A program made the translations under genes and the position numbers. 7,925 nt of DNA from Tannerella sp. (GTDB lineage: Bacteria > Bacteroidota > Bacteroidia > Bacteroidales > Tannerellaceae), in NCBI GenBank assembly GCA_031261145.1, contig JAISJX010000362.1:1-7925 (forward strand), given 5' to 3'. The notes under the pieces were generated by a model, which saw nothing but the letters and a program-made list of their open reading frames with translations, did no database searches and was not told where the DNA came from. Positions 1-6,660 of this stretch are shown here, piece after piece (within the stretch, counting starts at the first letter, position 1; each line of letters opens with the position of its first letter).

Positions 1-266
1 CCTACAACCTCGCCGCCAGCATGTACCATTGGGGAAATCGCACCGGCAAAGAAGACCTGAAACAAAAAGCCCTGCTGACCGGAAAAGGCGTATATATGCA
101 ATGTTGGCTGAATGAAGAAAACGGTTTCTGGTTTTCCTCGCCCGAAGCCTTATGGTTTGGCGAAATGCCCAAGGCAAGAGGTCTGATGTATCAGCGTGCG
201 CGAGGAATCTGGGAACTGATGATGGAGGCGACAAATGATAACAGTATAACAACATATAACAAATGA
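1..266 (+). CDS. GH116-like glycoside hydrolase, C-terminal fragment (5' end outside window)
   Basis: The reading frame is open from the first complete codon (base 3) through the left edge, so this is the 3' end of a longer gene and the internal ATG at 21 is not taken as its start. About 87 residues are visible. The spacing of conserved positions resembles, from memory, the C-terminus of GH116 enzymes (non-lysosomal glucosylceramidase / beta-glucosidase family): Y-LAA-M, then G-Y-x3-W, then F-S/T-PEA, then R-x-L-x-Y-x-R-x3-IW. That region closes the alpha/alpha barrel in the family. The catalytic residues lie upstream and cannot be seen, so activity and substrate are unknown. The final TGA overlaps the next gene's ATG (ATGA at 263-266), which indicates translational coupling to a sugar-phosphate isomerase and supports a role in glycoside breakdown. 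Another alpha/alpha-barrel glycosidase family is possible. Confidence 0.66.
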   Translation, partial: YNLAASMYHWGNRTGKEDLKQKALLTGKGVYMQCWLNEENGFWFSSPEALWFGEMPKARGLMYQRARGIWELMMEATNDNSITTYNK

Positions 267-2026
267 AACTACAACCAAATTACGATAAATTCCCCGTTGT
301 CAAGGTCTCAGACCGTTCGGAAGATTGCCTGACCGGATGGGACGCTATCACAGGGGAAACGGACAAACGGCTGCAAGGTTTGAACAAACCCGCTGCAACG
401 ATAGTCATAGAGTGCTACCAGGGCGTAAACGAAGCCGAAATCGTGTCGGCTTTTGCCGCAAAGTATCCGGCTGCAACGGTGATTCTTTCATCGGAAGCCA
501 TGTTGCCGGAACAGGTCATCAACGAATTTTTCCAACCCGACATCACCGACGACGAGGTGTTCGGATATATGACCCGGCACACCATCGACCGGTTCTTTGA
601 TCCGGAAAAAGTCGCCGTTCTGCGGGAACGCCTCCGCGCCACGAGCCAAAATCCTGTAATTGTTATCGGTGTGGGAGCGGCGTACGTATGCCCCAATGCC
701 GACATCCTCATCTATGCCGACATGGCGCGATGGGAAATTCAGCAACGTTTCCGCCGCAATGAAGCAAGCAATATCGGCGTAAAAAACAACGACGAGCGTA
801 CTTCACTTCAATACAAACGCGCCTTTTTCGTCGATTGGCGGATATGCGACCGTTTCAAAAAAGAATTGATGAAGAAATGGGATTTTGTGCTGGATACCAA
901 TGTGAACGGTCAACCGAAAATGATTACCCGCGCACTTTTTGAAAAAGGATTGTCCAAAGCCGTCGGCCAACCTTTCCGTGTAGTACCGTTTTTCGATCCG
1001 GGGCCTTGGGGAGGACAATGGATGAAGGAGGTGTTCGATTTGGATAAAGAGGTCGCCAATTATGCATGGTGTTTCGACTGTGTACCGGAAGAAAACAGCC
1101 TGTTATTAGGTTTTGGTGACATCACTGTTGAAATCCCGGCGATCGATCTTGTTTTCGCTCATCCGAAAGAACTTTTGGGTATTCCCGTTTACGGACGTTT
1201 CGGCGACGAGTTTCCCATCCGGTTCGATTTTCTGGATACGATGCAGGGGGGTAATCTGAGTTTGCAGGTGCACCCGCTGACCAAATATATTCAGGAGAAA
1301 TTTGGGCTGCATTACACACAGGATGAGAGTTATTACATGCTGGATACCGGCGATGGCGCCTTTGTTTATTTAGGATTGAAAGAAGGCGTCGAGCCTGAAT
1401 CCATGTTGGCGGAATTGAAGGCGGCGCAGACAAGCGGTCGTTTTGAAGCCGAAAAACACGTTGGCAGGTATCCTATCCAAAAACACGATCATATCCTGAT
1501 TCCCGCAGGAACGGTGCATTGTTCCGGCGCCAACTCGATGGTGCTCGAAATCAGCGCCACACCTTTTATCTTCACCTTCAAACTGTGGGATTGGGGACGT
1601 TTGGGATTAGACGGCAAACCCCGTCCGATTAATATCGGACATGGCGAAAAAGTCATCCAATGGGACAGGGTCGAATCGTGGGTGAAGAACGAACTGGTCA
1701 ATCACGTCGAATTGATAAGCGAGGAAGACGGCGTCAGGGAAGAACGTACCGGATTGCACGAACAGGAATTTATTGAGACAAGGCGTCATTGGTTTACCAA
1801 ACCCGTGCGGCACAACACATGCGGCGGCGTGAACGTTTTAAACCTGATCGAAGGGCGTGAAGTCATTGTCGAAAGTCCGCAGCAAGCCTTTGAACCGTTT
1901 ATTGTCCATTACGCCGAGACGTTTATCGTCCCGGCCGCTGTCGGCGAATATATCATTCGTCCGCACGGCGAATCCCTTGGAAAAGAATGTGCCACCATCA
2001 AAGCGTTTGTACGGAATCATGCCTAA
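263..2026 (+). CDS. manA: Class I mannose-6-phosphate isomerase with kinase-like N-terminal domain
   Basis: Predicted cytoplasmic zinc enzyme interconverting mannose-6-P and fructose-6-P; 587 residues, against about 300-320 for short bacterial forms. The C-terminal half carries the family motifs: PWGG at 248-251, QVHP at 335-338 (Q335 and H337 as metal ligands), E355 in DESYYML, and H419 in IPAGTVH. R446, in the WDWGR...GKPRPINIGHG stretch, matches the active-site arginine region. All expected ligands are present, so isomerase activity is likely. Residues about 44-215 look like a uridine/cytidylate-kinase type P-loop fold: a strand at 46-51, a second at 72-76, a strand at 131-136 with G136-V-G, then D147/YAD and an arginine-rich lid around 155-187. 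The expected GxxxxGK[ST] is absent; the loop reads ECYQGVNEAE. This domain is probably structural or regulatory rather than a kinase; that part is inference. The start is the ATG in the ATGA overlap with the glycosidase, and the 3' end overlaps the next gene by 8 bases. I believe long forms of this kind occur in other Bacteroidota but could not check. Confidence 0.9.
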   Translation: MKLQPNYDKFPVVKVSDRSEDCLTGWDAITGETDKRLQGLNKPAATIVIECYQGVNEAEIVSAFAAKYPAATVILSSEAMLPEQVINEFFQPDITDDEVFGYMTRHTIDRFFDPEKVAVLRERLRATSQNPVIVIGVGAAYVCPNADILIYADMARWEIQQRFRRNEASNIGVKNNDERTSLQYKRAFFVDWRICDRFKKELMKKWDFVLDTNVNGQPKMITRALFEKGLSKAVGQPFRVVPFFDPGPWGGQWMKEVFDLDKEVANYAWCFDCVPEENSLLLGFGDITVEIPAIDLVFAHPKELLGIPVYGRFGDEFPIRFDFLDTMQGGNLSLQVHPLTKYIQEKFGLHYTQDESYYMLDTGDGAFVYLGLKEGVEPESMLAELKAAQTSGRFEAEKHVGRYPIQKHDHILIPAGTVHCSGANSMVLEISATPFIFTFKLWDWGRLGLDGKPRPINIGHGEKVIQWDRVESWVKNELVNHVELISEEDGVREERTGLHEQEFIETRRHWFTKPVRHNTCGGVNVLNLIEGREVIVESPQQAFEPFIVHYAETFIVPAAVGEYIIRPHGESLGKECATIKAFVRNHA

Positions 2027-2807
2027 TCAGTCGTTTAATCAGGGTATTAATATCACGCCCCACCCATCGGGTATTGGTTTTATCTATGGCGATGACGTGT
2101 TTGGCCCGGAACCGGAGAACCGCCGTCTGGATGACATCCGGAAAAGCTTGTCAGACCCGTCCTGCGAAGGCCCGGATGTGGTCTATTCCATCGCAATGGA
2201 TGTAGGTAAAAAGAAAGACCGTGAATTGTTAAACGCCCGGCATCTCCTGTTCGGCGCAGTCACGTATGCCGCCGGAACATTGGGAAATGAACCTGTTCGC
2301 AGCCAGGGACATATTCATAAAGTATCTCCTTTCAGCGGATGGTCAACTCCGGAAGTTTATGAAATCTGGTCGGGCGAAGCCATTATCTACATGCAGGAAT
2401 ACGCAGAGGATAATCCCGGAAAATGTTACGCCGTCACCGCCAAACCCGGCGAGGTCGTTATCGTTCCGCCCAACTGGGTGCACGCGACAATCAGCGCCAA
2501 TCCCGCTCTTCCATTGACGTTCGGCGCCTGGTGCGACCGGGATTACGGATTTGTCTATGAAGGCGTTCGCCGGCGCCATGGCATTGCCTGGTTTCCGGTT
2601 TTCGACGAACGCAAGCAGTTGAACTGGCGGGCAAACCCCGCATACAAGACCTCCGAACTGATTGGCAAAACGCCCGCAGACTATGCCTCTTTCGGAATAG
2701 AAAAAGGGAAATCAATCTATCACACCTTTGAACAAAACCCGGACACGTTCCTGTATGTTCCTAATCCTGTGATAAAAAAGAAGGAATGGTCACACTTTGA
2801 GCCATAA
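2019..2807 (+). CDS. Cupin-type glucose-6-phosphate isomerase
   Basis: Predicted cytoplasmic metalloenzyme interconverting glucose-6-P and fructose-6-P, of the cupin (archaeal-type) PGI family, unrelated to the common Pgi fold. The cupin metal motif is visible: GHIH with H98 and H100, E112 in TPEVYEIWSG, and H155 in PPNWVH, corresponding to His88, His90, Glu97 and His136 of the Pyrococcus furiosus enzyme. At 262 residues it is longer than the roughly 190-residue archaeal enzymes. The gap between the His pair and Glu is 12 residues rather than 7, and about 107 residues follow the last His instead of about 53. The start is the ATG at 2019, which overlaps the end of the mannose-6-P isomerase by 8 bases; the frame stays open upstream to 1857, but that stretch lies inside the previous gene and does not look like native protein. 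With its neighbour it would feed two hexose phosphates into glycolysis. A sugar-phosphate epimerase/isomerase with other specificity cannot be excluded. Confidence 0.82.
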   Translation: MPNQSFNQGINITPHPSGIGFIYGDDVFGPEPENRRLDDIRKSLSDPSCEGPDVVYSIAMDVGKKKDRELLNARHLLFGAVTYAAGTLGNEPVRSQGHIHKVSPFSGWSTPEVYEIWSGEAIIYMQEYAEDNPGKCYAVTAKPGEVVIVPPNWVHATISANPALPLTFGAWCDRDYGFVYEGVRRRHGIAWFPVFDERKQLNWRANPAYKTSELIGKTPADYASFGIEKGKSIYHTFEQNPDTFLYVPNPVIKKKEWSHFEP

Positions 2808-2835
2808 AGGGAAAGGTATGAAATTCCTCAAAAAG
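2808..2835. other. Short gap between convergent operons
   Basis: Only 28 bases lie between the stop codon of the cupin isomerase and the stop codon of the minus-strand gene. No GC-rich hairpin followed by a T-tract is present on either strand. A perfect 7-base inverted repeat (AAAGGTA at 2812-2818 and TACCTTT at 2842-2848) brackets the gap but has a 23-base loop, and it reaches into the 3' end of the minus-strand gene. Transcripts from the two sides are therefore likely to overlap at their ends. Confidence 0.5.
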
Positions 2836-4440
2836 CTACTTTACCTTTATCAGCAGTTGATTGTTGTTTACATCTGTCCACTCTGTTATCAGATTACGGA
2901 ACGCGGCATAGTCGGAGGGCGCTATCAATTGTTTTTGAAGCGCTAATGTGCGGACAACTTCCACCGAATTTCCGTTTTGCTTGACCGACATCACCATTTT
3001 CCCGACACTGTTGTTGATTATTATAGCAGACTTCGGGGTGGCCAATTCCATTCCTTCAGGCAACTCCAGAGTATAGCTGTATTGCTCGTTCGCTTTGTAG
3101 GGGAGGAGGAGGTTCGTCGTTCGTTTGCTGTTATAGCGGCTGTAAGACGTGTGCGCCATGCCTGCTGTTGAATCCGGCAGCGAAAGCGTGATATAGCCGT
3201 TGTTCGCTTTTTCGGGTGATACGGTAAGGGTGTATTGTTTGTCAATGGCGGTTGAAGGCGCTTCGATGGCTACTTCTTTTCCGGGATTCGACAGGCTAAG
3301 ATATTGTTTATAATCGACGTAACGGCCGGCTTCCGACATGGTCGCACTGTTGGGCGTAAGCAGATGGGTTTTTCCACCGGCAACCGCCCGCACAAACAAA
3401 TCCCGGATGGCGCTTAATCCGCAGTTATTTATCTCTATGTTTTTGGGGAATGACGCTGCTACTTCTGCCTGGATTCCGGCGGCATTCAGCAGTCCGGCCA
3501 GCAGATTCACCTTTTCCGCTTCTGTACCATAAGCCGAAGCAATAACATCACCGGTGGAGCGGATGCGGAAGCCCGTCTCCGCCGGACTCAACCGGCTGTT
3601 GCCGATGTACTCTCTCACGTGCAGGAGGATAGCTTGCAACTTATCCGCATCACTTGTTTTCCCCTCCGTGATTTTTCCGGCGAGGGACAGGAGGGAGCCT
3701 TCTCCTTTGGGCGTCAGTTGCTTATTCAGAACGTTCAGGGCATCTGTAATGGAGGCGTAGGTTGAAACCGCCAACAGTTTAACATCGCCGCCCAGCGCCG
3801 ACACTTGCGGATCGGATGAGGAAGCAGGCAGGTTGCGTATTTTCCACGTAACCTGTTTGAGTCCGTTTATCCGGCTGAGGGTTGGTTTATCCTTTGCGTT
3901 TAACAACGTGTAGTGTAAAGGTTTGTCTTCGGGTACGGAAATGCTTATCGTGTAATCCTTCACCGGCGTCCATTGCTCAACAGGCTCGCATATATCTAAT
4001 TCGGGAAGATAGCCGGGCTTGGTGAGGATGGAGTAATCCAGAAAGATAGTAGCGCCCAACTCCAGTCCGGTATGCACCACCACCATCTCTTTCAAACGGT
4101 TATAGGCCGGAGCATCGGCAGCCTGGCGGGGGAGGACTTCCACGAACGCATTTTCGGGCGTTTGGATGATCGTCCCGTCTTTCTGCCGGGTGTACGAGGT
4201 ATGAATCTTTAGTTCCTGATAAGCAGGGTCGTAAAAGATAAAACTCTCGCCATACAAATCGCGCATGGCAAGATGGGTATAGAGCGTAAGTTCCATACTG
4301 TACCGGTACTCCCGGCTTCCGTCCGCATTCAGGATATACGTTTTCGACAGTTTCCCAAACTCCGCCTCCGGAGCGCCAAAAGCCGCTTCTACACAGACGA
4401 ACAGGAAAATAAACAAGCTGATTTTATGGATGATTTTCAT
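2836..4440 (-). CDS. Secreted DUF3857 / transglutaminase-like protein, catalytic triad lost
   Basis: A 534-residue protein with an N-terminal signal peptide (KIIHK, then a hydrophobic stretch at 7-20, probable cleavage after G22 in AFG), so it is exported to the periplasm or cell surface; there is no lipobox. Residues about 30-205 match the DUF3857 beta-rich domain (YDP at 70-72, DGTIIQTP around 88-95, GATIFLDYSI around 129-138). Residues about 245-365 match a transglutaminase-like core, followed by a C-terminal beta domain. Where family members have GDCKDKA the sequence reads GTEAEK (305-310), so the nucleophile Cys is replaced by E307. The usual FNH reads IRD (345-347), and the usual LDPT reads LTPN (361-364). 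All three catalytic residues are therefore missing and a structural or binding role is likely. The gene follows its catalytically intact paralog after 13 bases with an A-rich leader (AAAAGAAA) before the ATG, so the two are co-transcribed. The frame is uninterrupted, so it is not a pseudogene. Confidence 0.85.
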   Translation of the reverse strand: MKIIHKISLFIFLFVCVEAAFGAPEAEFGKLSKTYILNADGSREYRYSMELTLYTHLAMRDLYGESFIFYDPAYQELKIHTSYTRQKDGTIIQTPENAFVEVLPRQAADAPAYNRLKEMVVVHTGLELGATIFLDYSILTKPGYLPELDICEPVEQWTPVKDYTISISVPEDKPLHYTLLNAKDKPTLSRINGLKQVTWKIRNLPASSSDPQVSALGGDVKLLAVSTYASITDALNVLNKQLTPKGEGSLLSLAGKITEGKTSDADKLQAILLHVREYIGNSRLSPAETGFRIRSTGDVIASAYGTEAEKVNLLAGLLNAAGIQAEVAASFPKNIEINNCGLSAIRDLFVRAVAGGKTHLLTPNSATMSEAGRYVDYKQYLSLSNPGKEVAIEAPSTAIDKQYTLTVSPEKANNGYITLSLPDSTAGMAHTSYSRYNSKRTTNLLLPYKANEQYSYTLELPEGMELATPKSAIIINNSVGKMVMSVKQNGNSVEVVRTLALQKQLIAPSDYAAFRNLITEWTDVNNNQLLIKVK

Positions 4441-4453
4441 TTTCTTTTAAACT

Positions 4454-6421
4454 TTATTTCTTAATCACAATTTCTTCTCCAAAACTCTTATACGCCTTGA
4501 CGGCTTGACGGAAGCCTTCCCAGTCGGTGGCTTCATAGACCCGCTTCTTTAGCGTCAGTTTTTGATGTAACCGGAGGGTGTTCCCTTCTTGTTGGAGGGA
4601 GCCTTCAAAGTCGGCGGCGGAACTGTTTTGAACGTCTGACCTTGTGGCGGTTGCCAGCGTGTAGCCTTTGGGGTATTGAATCGTTTCGTTCAACTCTACG
4701 AGGCGCGAACAGGCGTCTTTGAACCCGTAGGCGCGTTCTTCCATATCCGTATTGAGGCGGAGAAAAGTTTGTACGCCGGCATACAGATTATTCATCACTA
4801 ATGGTTTGAACAACATCTCTTGCCGGCCTGTGAGGGCATAATCGGGTATCTCGTAGCGGAAGGTAATACGGATGGGGGCAGCCTGATAGTTCTTTGGCTC
4901 CTTGCCGTAATCTACACTTATCAGCCGGGCTTTGGGGGATACGGCCAAGAGTTGGGATTCCAGTCCTTTCTGCCAATCGTCCTCCCATCCCTGGGTGAAA
5001 ATCCGGCGGATATTTCCGTCCGATACGCCTTCGGCGGTAACGGTGAATTGTCCGCGGAGCGTTCCGTTGGCCTCTATGCGGTTATCGGCCTGGATGCGGA
5101 AATAATGGTTTTCAGGTGCAGAAACGGGCGTTATGCAGAGATCGGAGCCTTCCGGTATGCCGGGCAGGTAGTTCTGCTGTTGTTCGGCGCTACTCCACAG
5201 TTCGCGGCTGAAAGGCACCCATGTCGGGTCAAGCGGCATATACGTTCCGTTGGAAAGTTTCACTACGGCTACGCAATGGTTGAAGTGGTCGGCCGGAATC
5301 GTTTCCACACGGCTACCTGCCATCGTCATTGCCGGATAAGCCTCAAAACCCGCCATTCGCAGAAAAGCGATCAGCGTCCCGGCAATGTCCTTGCAAACGC
5401 CGCAACGGTCGGTATAATTCATTTTCGTATTGTGGAGGGTATAGCCTTCGCCTTTCCCCATCGAGATGCCGGAATAACGGATATTGTCGGCCACCCAATG
5501 TGTAAGAACAGCGATTTTTTCCATCTCCGCAGTCTTTCCTTTCAGCAACTCATTTACTTTCTTCCGGGCTTCGGGAAGCGAAGCGAAACTGTCATAATCC
5601 TCGTTTACTTTATTAAACCAAAGTGATTTATCTTGCCATTTCGGGGTGGACGACAGCATCAGCTTGGGAGCGGCGTCAAACAAATCCACCATATTAGGCT
5701 CCCGTTTGAGCGGCCGTACATTCTCCGCCACAAAACTGTATATTTTCCTGCCATCGCCATAGCGCATTGACGAAGTGCATTCCCCCTGATAAAACTGGAA
5801 TTGCAGTTCTTTTTCCATCGGGACGGAAATGGTATAGACCTTGCGTACCGTAGGATCTTCCGTCCAGAAAGGAACAATATCATAGAATTGTCCGCGCATG
5901 GGCGGGATAAAACGGGAATCGTCCTCCTCAATTCCACCGAGAAGCAAGGCGTAGGTGAACCCTTTTTTTGCGATTTCGTATTCGACCACATCGCCCGGTT
6001 GCAATGCCCCAATTTCCAGCATAATCTGGCGGGCGCCCCAATAAATCGCCCGTGCCGGAGCCACATAGTCATACGCTTTTTTCACATCCAGATTCACCAC
6101 ATCTCCGTTTGCGCGATAGATCTTCGCAAAACGAAATTCGGCAAATGCGGTCAGGGGATCGTAATCGTACGTCACCACCCGGCGGGCTACAGCGCCTTTG
6201 TCCGTTAATACTTTCGACGCCTTGTAAATGACAAAAGCCCCCGAACCGGTTGGTTCCACGGCAACCGACATGCTGTCCAGCAATGTCACAGCGTCAAACC
6301 CTTTGTAAGCCTTGAGTTGCTCTTGTGCAGGCTCCAGCGGAAAGCGGCAACTTTCTCCTCCTTGGGCAAACGCCGCCAAAGAAGAAAACAGAATGAATGA
6401 AAGAAACGTTAATCTCCTCAT
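4454..6421 (-). CDS. Secreted DUF3857 / transglutaminase-like protein, intact triad
   Basis: A 655-residue exported protein. The signal peptide is MRRL, a hydrophobic stretch and AFA cleaved before Q20. A DUF3857 domain covers about 45-240, with TYDYDP at 84-89 and QPGDVVEYEI at 141-150. The transglutaminase-like core covers about 285-400, and a long beta-rich C-terminal region follows (DUF3858-like position). The papain/transglutaminase triad is complete: C343 in CGVCKD, H382 in DHFNH, D398 in LDPT. Family knowledge supports a cysteine protease or amide-bond-modifying activity on periplasmic or surface substrates; the actual substrate is unknown. The start chosen (6421) gives a normal short n-region. 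An in-frame ATG at 6463 would add 14 residues (MEARIDVVSKKRVI) before the signal peptide; it sits behind GAGGAT but with only one base or so of spacing, so it is less likely though not excluded. It is first in an operon with its inactive paralog; both proteins end in a similar pattern (YxxFR near the C-terminus and a terminal IxK). Confidence 0.88.
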   Translation of the reverse strand: MRRLTFLSFILFSSLAAFAQGGESCRFPLEPAQEQLKAYKGFDAVTLLDSMSVAVEPTGSGAFVIYKASKVLTDKGAVARRVVTYDYDPLTAFAEFRFAKIYRANGDVVNLDVKKAYDYVAPARAIYWGARQIMLEIGALQPGDVVEYEIAKKGFTYALLLGGIEEDDSRFIPPMRGQFYDIVPFWTEDPTVRKVYTISVPMEKELQFQFYQGECTSSMRYGDGRKIYSFVAENVRPLKREPNMVDLFDAAPKLMLSSTPKWQDKSLWFNKVNEDYDSFASLPEARKKVNELLKGKTAEMEKIAVLTHWVADNIRYSGISMGKGEGYTLHNTKMNYTDRCGVCKDIAGTLIAFLRMAGFEAYPAMTMAGSRVETIPADHFNHCVAVVKLSNGTYMPLDPTWVPFSRELWSSAEQQQNYLPGIPEGSDLCITPVSAPENHYFRIQADNRIEANGTLRGQFTVTAEGVSDGNIRRIFTQGWEDDWQKGLESQLLAVSPKARLISVDYGKEPKNYQAAPIRITFRYEIPDYALTGRQEMLFKPLVMNNLYAGVQTFLRLNTDMEERAYGFKDACSRLVELNETIQYPKGYTLATATRSDVQNSSAADFEGSLQQEGNTLRLHQKLTLKKRVYEATDWEGFRQAVKAYKSFGEEIVIKK

Positions 6422-6494
6422 AATTACTCTTTTTTTAGATACAACATCTATTCTTGCTTCCATATCCTCACATTTTATATTGTTTTCAACCCTG

Positions 6495-6502
6495 CAAAGG
6501 TA
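6495..6502 (-). promoter_or_regulatory. Bacteroidota-type -7 promoter element for the transglutaminase operon
   Basis: Read on the minus strand the site is TACCTTTG followed by C, a perfect match to the TAnnTTTG(C) -7 element of the Bacteroidota primary sigma factor. The expected TTTG -33 element is not clear: about 20 bases upstream lies only AACTAA next to the T/A tracts at 6516-6540, which may compensate as an AT-rich upstream element. Transcription would begin near 6490, leaving a leader of about 70 bases to the preferred start at 6421, or about 27 bases to the alternative ATG at 6463. Confidence 0.6.
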
Positions 6503-6599
6503 GCATTTTTCCGGCTTTTTTTAGTTAATCATAAAAAAAATAAATAGTCATCAGACCGGCACGACTTCAGGTGTCTAAAACCGGATTGTTTTGTACCCG

Positions 6600-6631
6600 T
6601 TTGGTAGTTTGAGAATTTATATGTACGTTTG
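6600..6631 (+). promoter_or_regulatory. Bacteroidota-type promoter for the C26 hydrolase gene
   Basis: TTTG at 6600-6603 and TACGTTTG at 6624-6631 are separated by exactly 20 bases, matching the -33 / -7 arrangement (TTTG, about 19-21 bases, TAnnTTTG) known for Bacteroidota housekeeping promoters. Transcription would start near 6636-6640, giving a short leader of about 20-25 bases before the ATG at 6661. A second TTTG at 6608-6611 is too close (12 bases) to act as the -33 element. The spacing and position make this the best-supported promoter in the window. Confidence 0.72.
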
Positions 6632-6660
6632 CGACAAATTTCTTTACAAAAGCAACCATT

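Noticed and set aside
235..249. A tiny frame (ATG ATA ACA GTA TAA) preceded by GGAGG at 224-228, just before the mannose-6-P isomerase gene
   Set aside because: Only four codons, inside the 3' end of the glycosidase gene; Bacteroidota rely little on GGAGG sites, so this is probably chance.
1857..2018. A 54-codon N-terminal extension of the cupin isomerase frame
   Set aside because: It overlaps the conserved end of the mannose-6-P isomerase, its composition is Ser/Arg/Pro-rich and unlike the rest of the protein, and the ATG at 2019 gives a normal N-terminus.
2796..2832. TTTGAG / CTCAAA pairing (2796-2801 with 2827-2832) as a terminator between the convergent operons
   Set aside because: Only 6 pairs, AT-rich, 25-base loop and no T-tract; not distinguishable from chance.
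2836..4440. Reading the triad-less transglutaminase-like gene as a pseudogene
   Set aside because: The frame is continuous over 534 codons with an intact signal peptide, full domain order and a normal leader, so loss of the catalytic residues is better explained by a changed role.
4820..5626. A 268-codon plus-strand frame opposite the active transglutaminase-like gene
   Set aside because: It lies wholly antisense to a gene with clear domains and catalytic motifs, has no family motifs or promoter, and reads as a shadow of that gene.
6552..6576. Possible operator dyad (AGAC..CAC / GTG.TCT) between the divergent promoters
   Set aside because: The half-sites do not align without gaps of different length, so the symmetry is too weak to call.
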